The notes below the pieces were generated by a model. It worked only from the letters and a program-made list of their open reading frames with translations. It ran no database searches and had not been told where the DNA came from. The position numbers were made by a program, and so were the translations under genes. This document shows positions 43,191 through 50,693 of a stretch of 50,693 bases of DNA, piece after piece. This DNA is from Myxococcales bacterium UBA5297 (GTDB taxonomy: Bacteria > Myxococcota > Myxococcia > Myxococcales > UBA5297): the NCBI GenBank assembly GCA_002408385.1, contig DHSB01000079.1:40288-90980 (forward strand), read 5' to 3'. Numbering within the stretch: position 1 is the first letter of the stretch; the number at the start of each line of letters is the position of its first letter.

Positions 43191-43985
43191 ATGGCCGGAC
43201 TATCGAGGTGGAGGGCTCTTCTGCGCAGACACGGGATCCGCCTCGTGGTCTACCCGCTTCTCGTCGCGGGACTGCTGCTCGGCTGGCGAGTATGTCATCG
43301 CATCGTGCGCCTCTATCAGACCGGTGAATGGCGCTCGCGATCCGTGGGCGATGTCCTGAAGCGATACGAGGCGCGCGCTCGCACGCGTCTGGAGCCGCGC
43401 CTTGCGGGCACTGGCGTGAGCTGGCCGCCCGGAGAGCTTCTGCTGGTGGCCATCGAGGAGTCGAAGCAGCTCGAGATGTGGACGCTCGACGACGACAAGC
43501 CGGTGTTCCTCGCCTCGTATCTTGTCCAGGGCGCAAGCGGCGGGCTGGGCCCGAAGCGCCGGCAGTATCCCGCGAAGCGCCTGTCGAAGGAGGAGTGGCT
43601 GCGCCCGCGCCTCAGCCGGCTGCACAGACCGCCGAGGAGGCACCAGCGCGCCCCGCTCGCCCGGGGGCGCCATTTCGCGGCGTCTTCCCGCGCCCTGGCC
43701 TCGTTCGTGCCCCCGAGCCGTGGCTCGGCAAAGCCCCGGCCCGCGGCGGCAGGTCGCGCTCTTGCCCCGCCGCCGCGCGGCGAAGAGCCCCCACCGCGCT
43801 TCTCTCGCCGCTCGGGTACCGGGAGGGCTGGAGCCTGCCTGCCCGGCAGGCAAGAAGGAGCTGCGAATTGGCCATTGCCGACCCGCGGCGGCGGGCGTTT
43901 CCCGAAACGATTCGGCCCGCGCCAACGCAGTGAGGAACACCGCACCTCGCCCGCCGCGAGATCCTTTCCGGCGCCCGCTCGTTAG
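43191..43985 (+). pseudogene. Truncated L,D-transpeptidase (YkuD/YafK-like)
   Basis: From the ATG at 43191 (AGGGAGG upstream) the protein has a membrane anchor (LVVYPLLVAGLLLGWRVCHR), a helical linker and the start of an L,D-transpeptidase domain: ELLLVAIEESKQLEMWTLDD, then FLASYLVQGASGGLGPKRRQ near residue 110-126. In YafK-like enzymes GLGPK is followed by a GDxxTPEG-type motif and later the catalytic HGxxxSxGC. Here the homology stops at about 43567 and the rest (to TAG at 43983-43985) is Arg/Pro/Ala-rich shadow sequence without any of these. Both other plus frames also lack them. The catalytic part is therefore lost, probably by deletion or replacement. Confidence 0.65.
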
Positions 43986-44024
43986 AGTGGTACGCAGGCA
44001 ATGGGCTCTATCAGGGGAAAGACG

Positions 44025-44615
44025 ATGACCGATGACCATTTGGCGCGGCGATGGGCGGCCGCGGGGTTGCTGCTGGCGATCGTGGCCTGCTCGCCCGGCA
44101 CGGAGCGAAGCCCTTTGACCGATGCGGCCCGCTCCGCGCCTGGAGCGTCGCCCGATGCGGCCAAGACTTTGGCGCCACGAGACCCGCCGACGAAGGCGAG
44201 CGAGGAGCCCGCCCCGCCCCTGAGCACCAAGAGCGCCCCGGCGAACGACGAGCCGGCAGTGGGCAGCCCGTCCCAGCCGCCCGTCGGCGAGGGCGCGAAG
44301 ACCGCCTGCCACCAGCTCACGCGCACCGACTGCATGAGCTCGCCCGATTGCACTCTGGAGCTCGCCTCTGCGGTGAGAGACGGCAAGTATCGCTGCCGTC
44401 CCGCCGAGCCTCCCTGCGAGACCGGGTTTCGCCAGTCAGACCTGAAGGCTGCGGAGTGCAAGGCGCGCGCGGGGTGCGTCTTCCGGCCGATGGAGTGCTA
44501 TTGCCCTTGCAGAGGAATGGGCCGAACCGAGCGACCCGACGGCGACGAAGCCCCCCCCTGCGCCTGTCGCTGCGGCTCGGGACCGCCGCAGTCCTGCGTG
44601 CGCCAGCCCCGATGA
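44025..44615 (+). CDS. Cys-rich lipoprotein
   Basis: 196 residues from the ATG at 44025, with AGGGGA upstream (an ATG at 44001 is possible). The signal ends in lipobox LLLAIVACSPG. About residues 25-90 are a Pro/Ala/Ser/Thr-rich linker. The C-terminal 105 residues contain 14 Cys in two blocks (CHQLTRTDCMSSPDC, then CEARAGC-like CKARAGC, MECYCPCRGMG and PCACRCGSGPPQSC), suggesting a disulfide-bonded small domain outside the cytoplasm. Family not recognised; similar short Cys-rich lipoproteins are common in myxobacteria. Confidence 0.75.
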   Translation: MTDDHLARRWAAAGLLLAIVACSPGTERSPLTDAARSAPGASPDAAKTLAPRDPPTKASEEPAPPLSTKSAPANDEPAVGSPSQPPVGEGAKTACHQLTRTDCMSSPDCTLELASAVRDGKYRCRPAEPPCETGFRQSDLKAAECKARAGCVFRPMECYCPCRGMGRTERPDGDEAPPCACRCGSGPPQSCVRQPR

Positions 44616-44721
44616 ACGGAAGCTCGACCATCCTGTGGCCAAAGGGCCGACCGGGAGCATCCGACGCCGGGCCGGCTCGCTGCGGAGGCAGGTGCATCCG
44701 CCCCAGCGTCGCGAAGGGATC

Positions 44722-44742
44722 GCTCGCGCGAAGAGCGCGAGC
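44722..44742. terminator. Hairpin between convergent genes
   Basis: GCTCGCGC and GCGCGAGC (8 bp, GAAGA loop) between the lipoprotein gene and the ThiS-like gene; no U-tract. Confidence 0.4.
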
Positions 44743-44828
44743 CCGTCTTCGCTGAAGCGGCGAAAGCGGTGCCGGCCGGCCCGAGCTGCCCTTCGACGCC
44801 TTGGCCCTTCGGGCGCCGCCGGCCGCCC

Positions 44829-45026
44829 TCAACCCCCGCTCATCAGGTGGATGACCTGCACGTCCGCGCCGTCGGGAACCACGTGCGCCTCGTAGCGGTC
44901 TCGCCCGACGAGCTCGCCGTCGACCTTCACGATGATCAGCGGGAAGACGAAGCTCTTCGCCTTCAAGACCTCGCGCACCGTCATGCCCGGCCTGTGCTCG
45001 AGGCTCTCTCCATTCACCTTGATCAT
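44829..45026 (-). CDS. ThiS/MoaD-like sulfur carrier protein
   Basis: 65 residues, MIKVNGESLEHRPGMTVREV at the start and IHLMSGG at the end. The beta-grasp pattern and C-terminal Gly-Gly fit ThiS/MoaD proteins, whose terminal Gly is thiocarboxylated to deliver sulfur for thiamine or for molybdopterin. Next to an AOR-family gene, the likely role is pterin cofactor synthesis for the tungstoenzyme, as MoaD-like genes are found in aor operons. AAGGG precedes the ATG at 45026. A 305-base gap with a hairpin separates it from the AOR gene. Confidence 0.85.
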   Translation of the reverse strand: MIKVNGESLEHRPGMTVREVLKAKSFVFPLIIVKVDGELVGRDRYEAHVVPDGADVQVIHLMSGG

Positions 45027-45331
45027 CGGCTCACCCTTCGCCTCACCGGCTCGCAGGATTCGCGCAGCCAGACGCCCGCGCAGCCCAGCCTCGCGCTGCC
45101 CTCGAGGGGCACAGCCCGTCGCGCCGAGCTTTTTTCGGTGCGAGCGCAGACTCCGCGGCGAGGATGCCTGGGGAGTCGCGCCTGCTCGACCTGTCCTTCC
45201 CTTTCCCGCGGCGAAGCCCCGCGTGCGCGGCTCTCTGAAAGCTGCGCCGGCCTCGGGAATCGAAGCCGGCGCGGAGTCGAGGGGACGAGCGGCCCAGAGC
45301 GCTAAAGCACGAGCGTCGCCCACCCGGTCGT
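45027..45331. other. Gap between AOR and ThiS-like genes
   Basis: It contains the hairpin 45244-45272 and a CTTTTTTC run near 45130. No gene is seen. Confidence 0.45.
45244..45272 (-). terminator. Hairpin downstream of the AOR gene
   Basis: GCGCCGGC and GCCGGCGC (8 bp, 13-base loop), followed on the minus strand by AGCTTTC, 60 bases past the AOR stop. It may reduce read-through to the ThiS-like gene. Confidence 0.45.
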
Positions 45332-47548
45332 CTATTCGAAGTAGGTGGCCTTCGCGAGCAGCGGCTCGACGAGCGCGAGCACCTCGGGGAAGTCGAGCTT
45401 GAACTTCTTGATCGTCTCCATCGTGGGCACGCCTTCCTTCGTCCAGCCACGGCGCTTGTACACCGCGTCGACCAGCTTCTGGTACTGGTCCTCGCGGTGC
45501 TTGCGCAGCAGGCGCATCTTCTCCTCGAGCGGCTTGCCCTCGGGGTCGATGCCCACCTTCTCCTTGAGCTGCTTGTCGTAGCGCTCGGCGCGCGACTCGT
45601 ACTCCTCGCGCGTCACCGGCCCGACGGCGCGGTAGGGCGGCAGGTCGTCCTGACGACGCCCCTTGCCCATGCGGATGTTGAAGATGCGCTGGAAGTTGTA
45701 GACGGCCTCGGACATCAGGATGAGGCCCTCCTTCGTCAGCTCCTTGCCGGTGATGCCCGCGTAGATGTCGCAGTAGTTCTGCACGTGCTCGGGGACCTTG
45801 GCCGGCTCGCTGGTCTTCGCGTTGTCGGCCGGCTCGATGTCGTTCCACGGCAGCTTGCACAGGCCGTTGAGCCCGAACCAGGTGCGGAAGAGCGGGAAGT
45901 AGTGCAGCGCCTCGGCTTTGTCCTCGAAGGTGGGGATGTGGTTGTTCACCATGTCCATGAAGATGAGCCAGGCCTCGTCGTGCTGCGGGCCCTTGTTGGC
46001 GAGGGCGAAGCCGCCCTGCTGCGCGAGCGACTCCTTGGACATGTACTGCGAGAACTCCAGGCCCTTGACCTCCATGCCGATGTCCGCGAGCAGCTCGGGG
46101 TCGCCCCAGCCCTTCTCGACGAAGTGCTTCTTCATGCGCGCGACGCCCTTGCCGGCGATGAGGCCGAAGCCCTCGCCGCGAGCCATCTGGTGCATCAGCT
46201 CCATCTGCGCCTCGGCGTTGCCGAAGTTGAGCTCGAGGCCGCCGGTGCGCTCCTTGTTGAGGATGCCGCGCTCGTAGCACTCCATCACGAAGGCGCAGAG
46301 GGTGCCGAAGCTGATGGTGTCGATGCCGTAGACGTCGCAGTAGAAGTTCGACTCGAGGATCCAGTCCTTGTCGAAGATGCCGCAGTTGGAGCCGAGGCCC
46401 GCGGCGTTCTCGTACTCGGGTCCGTCGACGGTGTTCAGGTGGCCCTTGTACGGGCCGCTCAAGACCTTGAACTCGTCGGCGCCCTTGCAGCACGACATCG
46501 AGCAGCCGTACCAGCAACCGTCGGGGATGCCGATGGTGAAGCGCTTCTCCCACTCATACGAGGCGATCTTCGGCGTCTCGGGGTGCTTGCCGTACTGGAA
46601 GTTGTTGACCGGCAGCAGGTCGTAGGCGTCCATCACCTCGACGAGGTGGGCGGTGCCCTGCTTGTGCATTTTGCACTGCTTCTCGTCGCCGTCGCGGATC
46701 TCCTTGTGAAGCTTGATGCCGGTCTTGGCCATCAGGTCGAGGTCGGCCGGGTGGTTGGAGTCGGCGCGCGCCCGAGGGCCACGCACGACGATGGCCTTGA
46801 TCCTCTTGTCGCGGAAGACCGTGCCGGTGCCCCCGCGGCCAGCCTGCTTGAGGCGGGCGGCCTTGCGGCGCACGTCGTACCAGGAGAAGTTCAGGCAGCC
46901 GATGAAGGTGTGATCGGCCGCCGAGCCGGCCGAGATCACCGAGACGTTCTGGAGGTCCTTCTCGTCCTTGGCGTATTCGTGCGTGAAGACCTCGGCGGCG
47001 ATGTGGCTGTCGAGCGGCTCCTGCGGCGCCTCCTCTATCTGAATCTTCCCCTCGACCCCGTCGATGAAGATGACGACGTCCCTGTCGGCCTTGCCCTGGA
47101 TCTCGAGGGCGTCGAAGCCGCTGAACTTGAGCAGCGGGCCGAAGAAGCCGCCGACGTTGCTGTCGATGGGGATGTCGGTCAGCGGAGAGAGCGTGACGAC
47201 GATCGACTTGCCGGAGCCCGGATACTGCGTGTTACCGGCGAGCGGTCCCGGGCTGATGATCAGCTCGTTCTCCGGGTCGTTCCACCGGGTCGTCGGCTTG
47301 ACCGCCTGCCAGAGCTGCCAGAGGCCGAATCCGCGGCCACCGATGAAGATCTCCTTCATCTGCTGCGTGACCGGCTTTTCGCTGACGGTCAGGTCGCTCA
47401 GGTTGATGTAGAGGGTGCGCTCGTTGTAGCCGCGCTGCGGCAGGCTGGGCGTGAAGGAGGCCTCCTTGAGGACCTTGTGCGCCAGCTTCATCTTCGCCAC
47501 CTCTTCGGCCTTCGCGTAGCAGGTGCGGTTCGTGTAGTCGTAGGTCAT
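45332..47548 (-). CDS. Aldehyde:ferredoxin oxidoreductase family tungstoenzyme
   Basis: 738 residues, somewhat longer than P. furiosus AOR (about 605). N-terminal domain: YINLSDLTVSEK, IGGRGFGLWQLWQ near residue 69, SPGPLAGN and a GxxxGP-rich pterin-binding region. The 4Fe-4S site is C345, C349, C353 (GCWYGCSMSCCKG) plus C564 in GLNGLCKLPWN; the first spacing is CX3C, not the CX2C of P. furiosus AOR. The enzyme uses a tungsten-bis-pterin and ferredoxin to interconvert aldehydes and acids, in anaerobes. A BamB-like benzoyl-CoA reductase subunit is a less likely alternative. Upstream, 33 bases away, is its polyferredoxin. Confidence 0.9.
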   Translation of the reverse strand: MTYDYTNRTCYAKAEEVAKMKLAHKVLKEASFTPSLPQRGYNERTLYINLSDLTVSEKPVTQQMKEIFIGGRGFGLWQLWQAVKPTTRWNDPENELIISPGPLAGNTQYPGSGKSIVVTLSPLTDIPIDSNVGGFFGPLLKFSGFDALEIQGKADRDVVIFIDGVEGKIQIEEAPQEPLDSHIAAEVFTHEYAKDEKDLQNVSVISAGSAADHTFIGCLNFSWYDVRRKAARLKQAGRGGTGTVFRDKRIKAIVVRGPRARADSNHPADLDLMAKTGIKLHKEIRDGDEKQCKMHKQGTAHLVEVMDAYDLLPVNNFQYGKHPETPKIASYEWEKRFTIGIPDGCWYGCSMSCCKGADEFKVLSGPYKGHLNTVDGPEYENAAGLGSNCGIFDKDWILESNFYCDVYGIDTISFGTLCAFVMECYERGILNKERTGGLELNFGNAEAQMELMHQMARGEGFGLIAGKGVARMKKHFVEKGWGDPELLADIGMEVKGLEFSQYMSKESLAQQGGFALANKGPQHDEAWLIFMDMVNNHIPTFEDKAEALHYFPLFRTWFGLNGLCKLPWNDIEPADNAKTSEPAKVPEHVQNYCDIYAGITGKELTKEGLILMSEAVYNFQRIFNIRMGKGRRQDDLPPYRAVGPVTREEYESRAERYDKQLKEKVGIDPEGKPLEEKMRLLRKHREDQYQKLVDAVYKRRGWTKEGVPTMETIKKFKLDFPEVLALVEPLLAKATYFE

Positions 47549-47581
47549 GGTCTCGGGTCCCTGTGCGAGGCGCGTCCGGGG

Positions 47582-47986
47582 TCAGGCCGGAAGGTTTTCG
47601 TGGTCCACCTGCTCGAGCGAGAGCGCGCCGTTCGGGCAGGCATCGACGCACTTGCCGCAGGAGATGCACTTGAAGGGCACAAGCCCCTTCGAGACGCGCA
47701 ACATCGCGCCCTTGGTGCAGAAGCCGATGCACATAAAGCAGCCGGTGCAAAGGTCCTTCTTCAACATCACCGTGCCGATCTTGCTGCGATAGAGCGCCTG
47801 CGTCGGGCAGACCGAAATGCACTCGCCGCATTGATCACACAGGGTGGCAACCGACTTGCCGTTCTCGCGCACGACCACAATCGAGGAGAAGGCGACATCC
47901 TCGCTCTTGAAAAGAGCCCTCGCGCATTCGGTCATGCAGGCCTGCGTGCCGTCGCACTTCTTCAGGTCGATTCTGAGGACTTTCAT
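47582..47986 (-). CDS. Polyferredoxin, four 4Fe-4S clusters, AOR partner
   Basis: 134 residues with four cysteine groups: C-DGTQ-AC-MTEC near residues 11-21, CDQCGECISVCP near 50-61, CTGCFMCIGFC near 81-91 and CISCGKCVDACPNGA near 107-121. The last is a textbook 2[4Fe-4S]-type motif. It should carry electrons to or from the AOR gene downstream (33-base gap), like the small Fe-S subunit AorA. The ATG at 47986 fits the family start MKVLRIDLKKC; GAGAG is the only upstream site. Confidence 0.9.
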   Translation of the reverse strand: MKVLRIDLKKCDGTQACMTECARALFKSEDVAFSSIVVVRENGKSVATLCDQCGECISVCPTQALYRSKIGTVMLKKDLCTGCFMCIGFCTKGAMLRVSKGLVPFKCISCGKCVDACPNGALSLEQVDHENLPA

Positions 47987-48275
47987 GTTTTCTCTCGCGA
48001 AATCAGGGAGTTGCCGCACGAAGTGTGAGATCCTGCCCGAAGGGGCATGGGGGGTCAAGCAAGGTTGGCCGGCCGCCGGACAGGGAAAGCGTTGGCGTTC
48101 CCAGAAGTCTCCGGGAACGGGGCCGTTCAGGCTCCATTCCCGAGGCGCGTGGGGACCAGGCGCGCGAGTTGCCCTGCTGCCCGCCTGCCGACGAGGCGTC
48201 GGGGCTAGGCCGCACGGGCAGTGCCCACCTTTTGGAGAGTGTCGACGCCGGAGAAGCGCGTCGCGAAGGGGCACC
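47987..48275. other. Region upstream of the AOR operon
   Basis: It contains a candidate promoter (48030-48058). No other feature is seen. Confidence 0.4.
48030..48058 (-). promoter_or_regulatory. Candidate promoter of the AOR operon
   Basis: On the minus strand TTGACC (48058-48053) and CAGGAT (48035-48030) are 17 bases apart, 44 bases upstream of the ferredoxin ATG. The -35 is good, the -10 weak, so an activator may be needed. Confidence 0.4.
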
Positions 48276-48464
48276 ATGAGCAACCATCAGAGGCCCAACC
48301 CCCTGCCTGAAGAAGACCTCGGCCGCGGTGGTGAAGCAGGAACCGCGTTCCCCGCCGGCACGCCAGGCGAGCGCGAGGAGATCTCCCGGGACCGGGTCCG
48401 GCAACCGAGCGCGCGCGGACCACGCCAACCCCAGCCCTCTCCTCCCCCGTCATCGATCGGCTAG
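48276..48464 (+). CDS. Possible 62-residue small protein
   Basis: ATG at 48276 with AAGGGG five bases before it opens a frame MSNHQRPNPLPEEDLGRGGE to PPPSSIG. The composition (Pro, Glu, Gly, Arg) is hydrophilic and could be a disordered small protein or chance. It is unrelated to the hemE remnant that follows. No family recognised. Confidence 0.3.
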   Translation: MSNHQRPNPLPEEDLGRGGEAGTAFPAGTPGEREEISRDRVRQPSARGPRQPQPSPPPSSIG

Positions 48465-48535
48465 GCGAAATGGCCGAAGGCCCGGTCGGCGCTTTACCGG
48501 GCAAGCAGGCTTCCTGAAGGCCTGCCGGCTCGATC

Positions 48536-48655
48536 ATGCGCCAGGCCGGGCGCTACCTGCCGCAGTATCAAGAGGTGCGCGAGCAGGTGACTTCGCTCAC
48601 CCTTTGCGCAACTGCGGACCTCGCGACCGAGGTGACCCTCCAGCCGGTCGCCCGG
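48536..48655 (+). pseudogene. hemE: hemE (uroporphyrinogen decarboxylase) remnant
   Basis: Forty codons encode [20 protein letters not shown] and [18 protein letters not shown]. This is the N-terminal signature of uroporphyrinogen decarboxylase ([13 protein letters not shown], then LCxxPELAxEVTLQP), including the two Arg that hold substrate carboxylates. The usual upstream 20-25 residues and all sequence after LQPV are missing in every frame. It lies 192 bases before ferrochelatase, consistent with loss of hemE from a former hemE-hemH operon. Confidence 0.7.
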
Positions 48656-48847
48656 TCGAGCTCGTCCACGCGCTATCGAAACGTCCGGCCTGACCGGCCG
48701 GCGTCGCGTGAAGCCTCGAAGTCCCGGCCTCGGCGCACGGCGGCGAGGCCTCGTGGCATACTCCGACCGATCCGTTCCCCCGCGAACCATTCGTTTGCCC
48801 GCAATGCGCGGCGCCGCGCGCAGGCTCGGTCGATGTGAGGAGGCCCC

Positions 48848-50107
48848 ATGAGCGACGACACCAGCAATGCGACGGCCGGAAGCGGCACGACCGAACCTCA
48901 AGCCGAAGCCACGGTCGAGCCTCGAGCCGACCCAGCAGTCGAGGGCCAAGCCGAAGCGAAGCTCGAGCCGCAAGCCGAAGCGACGGCCGAGCCTCAGTCC
49001 GGCGTGACGGCCGAGCCTCAATCCGCCGCGACGGCCGAGCCTCAATCCGATGCGACGGCCGAGCCTCAGGCCGAAGCGAAGGCCGACATTGGAGCGAAGG
49101 AGTCGCGCAAAGAGGGAAAGATCGCCCTCCTGCTCCTCGACATCGGCGCGCCGGAGAACGCCGACGACGTCAAGCCCTTCCTCAAGCGCCTCTACGGCGA
49201 CCCGCGAATGATGCGCCTTCCCTTTGGCGCAGAGTTGCAGAAGCTGTTCGCCTCGGTCATCGCGATGATGCGCGCCCCGAAGCTAACGGCCGCGCTCGAA
49301 GGTGTCGGCAACAAGGCGCACGAACGCGAACAGCTCAAGCCGCTCCTCGAAGCGCTCTGCTCCAAGCTCAACGCAAACGGAAGTTGGCAATTCGTCCCCG
49401 TTCTCGGGCTGCGGCACGCCTCGCCGTCGATTCCCGACGCGGTGGCCACGGCGCGGGCTGAGGGTTGCGGGCGCATCATTGGCCTCTGGCCCCGTCCCTT
49501 CAGGTCCGAGGCGAGCCTCTCGGCTCGAGCCGAGCTCGCGCTCGTCGCGGGCGAGGACCAAGGGCTCGATGTCTCAATCATCGACCACTACGACGATTCA
49601 CCCGAAGCCCGCGCGGTCTGGGGTGACCTGACCCGGCAGGCCATCGAGGGCCTTCCCAGGGAGGAGCGCGAGGACGCCCACGTTGTGTTCGCGCTCCACG
49701 GCATGCCGATCTCCGACTCGCTCGATCCCGTGCTGGAGGAGGCCAAGCGATTTGCTCGGGCTTTGGTCGAGGCCGAGGGCCTGAAGCAGTGCTGGTCGGT
49801 CGCCTACGCCTGTGACACCGATCCGCGAGCCTCGCTCGTGCCGGCAATCGATGACGAGCTGGCCCGCCTTGGAACCGAGCGCAGCGCTGTCGTGGTCGTG
49901 CCCCTCGCCCATGCCTGCGAGACACTCCTGACCCGCTGGGAGCTCGACAAGAAGATCCGCGAGAGCGCCAAGGCACAGGGCATCAAGCATTTCGCGCGGG
50001 CCGACTGCCCCGCGGGCCGCGCCGATTTCGCCGAGGCGCTCGCCGCCCTCATCCGCCGACACGTCGAGCAGATGGACGAGCTTCGCGTGGCCCCAAAAGC
50101 CTGGTGA
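48848..50107 (+). CDS. hemH: Ferrochelatase (divergent) with repetitive N-terminal extension
   Basis: 419 residues; GAGGAGG precedes the ATG at 48848. Residues 10-80 are a low-complexity extension of about eight EPQAEATA-like units. The chelatase part starts near residue 88: KIALLLLDIGAPENADDVKP, FLKRLYGDPRMMRLPFG, then VPVLGLRHASPSIPDAV, LYDDSPEA-type HYDDSPEARAVW, VVFALHGMPISDSLDPV with the probable catalytic His near 284, and VPLAHACETLLTRWELDKKI near 355, the counterpart of the FVADCLETLYEI motif. It inserts Fe2+ into a porphyrin at the end of haem synthesis. Several positions differ from the consensus (LDIGAP for LNLGTP, AHACETL for VADCLETL), so activity is less certain than family. It overlaps the next gene by four bases. 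Confidence 0.82.
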   Translation: MSDDTSNATAGSGTTEPQAEATVEPRADPAVEGQAEAKLEPQAEATAEPQSGVTAEPQSAATAEPQSDATAEPQAEAKADIGAKESRKEGKIALLLLDIGAPENADDVKPFLKRLYGDPRMMRLPFGAELQKLFASVIAMMRAPKLTAALEGVGNKAHEREQLKPLLEALCSKLNANGSWQFVPVLGLRHASPSIPDAVATARAEGCGRIIGLWPRPFRSEASLSARAELALVAGEDQGLDVSIIDHYDDSPEARAVWGDLTRQAIEGLPREEREDAHVVFALHGMPISDSLDPVLEEAKRFARALVEAEGLKQCWSVAYACDTDPRASLVPAIDDELARLGTERSAVVVVPLAHACETLLTRWELDKKIRESAKAQGIKHFARADCPAGRADFAEALAALIRRHVEQMDELRVAPKAW

Positions 50108-50673
50108 AGGAGTACGAGAGGAAAGCCGTACCCGCCGAACAGCCCGTCGAGCTTCTCGTCGATCGGGACCACAGCCCCTGGCGCGACTTCACCGGGTCGC
50201 CGCAAGAGGAGGCAGCCGGCAAGCGCGTCGAAGCGGTGCCCGACACCTCGGGCCTCGAAATCTCGGCGCACCTGAGCCGTTATGCGGCCGCCGCAGCGCC
50301 TCTCATCGCCATCGACCGCGCGCGCCGGCGCGTGGTCGTCGCGGCCGCGCATTTCGAGGAGCTCAGGCGCGTCGACGCCACCCGGCTCCAAGCCGGGCAA
50401 GCGATGACCGTGGGCCGCGTGAAGAGCCGAACCCTTCTCGAGCAGCCCCGAACGCTCGCGCTCTTCCTGCTCGAGTCGCAGCTCGTCGAGACCTTCTGGC
50501 ACATCGAAGCCGTCGTGCGGCTGGTCGGCGAGGAGAGGGACGGGAGCGTCTACCGCGCCCGCTTCCGCGGCCACCACGTCTACTTCACGCGCGAAAAGCA
50601 CGAGGAACCGCTTGCCTTCACGATTGTGCTCGACACGGCGAGCGGCGAGATGAGCGTCCGCGGGGAAACCTGA
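50104..50673 (+). CDS. Soluble protein of unknown function, coupled to hemH
   Basis: A GTG at 50104 overlaps the hemH stop, giving 189 residues. Residues 1-50 are charged and may be disordered. A compact mixed region follows: SRYAAAAAPLIAIDRARRRV, AHFEELRRVDATRLQAGQAM, FLLESQLVETFWHIEAVVRL, RARFRGHHVYFTREKHEEPL and FTIVLDTASGEMSVRGET at the end. There is no signal or membrane segment. The strand pattern in the last 80 residues suggests a small beta-rich domain. Family not recognised. Co-translation with hemH hints at a linked role, but nothing in the sequence shows haem binding. Confidence 0.6.
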   Translation: MKEYERKAVPAEQPVELLVDRDHSPWRDFTGSPQEEAAGKRVEAVPDTSGLEISAHLSRYAAAAAPLIAIDRARRRVVVAAAHFEELRRVDATRLQAGQAMTVGRVKSRTLLEQPRTLALFLLESQLVETFWHIEAVVRLVGEERDGSVYRARFRGHHVYFTREKHEEPLAFTIVLDTASGEMSVRGET

Positions 50674-50693
50674 ACCCGAGTTTGACAGTCGTT

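Noticed and set aside
1..50693. tRNA, rRNA and insertion-sequence genes
   Set aside because: No T-loop-like GTTCRANYC pattern in a tRNA context, no rRNA core sequences and no transposase motifs were seen by eye on either strand.

Overview
The window is GC-rich DNA with strongly GC-biased third codon positions. Many secreted and lipoprotein genes and several myxobacterial-type families are present. A protein at 33919-34824 ends in a Cys/Gly motif, a hydrophobic helix and an Arg tail, which matches the MYXO-CTERM sorting signal. Together these suggest a Myxococcota (former Deltaproteobacteria) genome. A probably oxygen-sensitive aldehyde:ferredoxin oxidoreductase-family enzyme with its polyferredoxin, and a carbamate kinase operon, suggest anaerobic or facultative energy metabolism. 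Gene density is moderate: intergenic gaps of 300-900 bp are common and carry decayed genes, hairpins and short dispersed repeats.

Layout. 1-3.6 kb: end of a DUF1292 gene, a decayed outer-membrane-type gene, a small envelope protein, and a DUF1634/TSUP transporter pair. 4.2-6.5 kb: a serine-palmitoyltransferase-like enzyme divergent from a short-chain dehydrogenase. 7-16.6 kb: ChaN-like and YihY-like proteins, a minus-strand group (coiled-coil protein, DNA polymerase IV, HAD phosphatase, universal stress protein), an FKBP isomerase, an envelope protein, OsmC and a second HAD enzyme. 17.2-24.3 kb: the most interesting locus, five co-directional genes behind a good sigma70-type promoter: an unassigned fold-type II PLP enzyme, carbamate kinase, a threonine-synthase-like PLP enzyme, a YgeW-type carbamoyltransferase and a long YgeY-type M20 hydrolase. 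This looks like a catabolic route that takes carbamoyl groups from a ureido/carbamoyl amino acid to ATP, without the purine-specific genes that usually accompany YgeW/YgeY.

24.8-30.7 kb: an unknown protein, a lipoprotein and a very large secreted metallophosphoesterase with Cys-rich and seven-repeat regions. 31.1-38.8 kb: P5C dehydrogenase, MntP, the MYXO-CTERM protein, a Ser-rich lipoprotein and a DUF4105 (Lnb-like) envelope protein. 39-44.6 kb: ribosomal protein S1, a GT-C type membrane glycosyltransferase, a truncated L,D-transpeptidase and a Cys-rich lipoprotein. 44.8-48 kb: AOR-family tungstoenzyme, polyferredoxin and ThiS/MoaD-like carrier. 48.5-50.7 kb: a short hemE remnant, ferrochelatase with a repetitive N-terminal extension, and an unknown protein.

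Three broken genes (525-1428, 43191-43985, 48536-48655), two 42-bp-period tandem arrays, an inverted pair of heptamer arrays and at least three families of short repeats, several lying just 3' of stop codons, indicate active decay and repeat spread between genes. All functional calls rest on reading motifs by eye; no database search was run.
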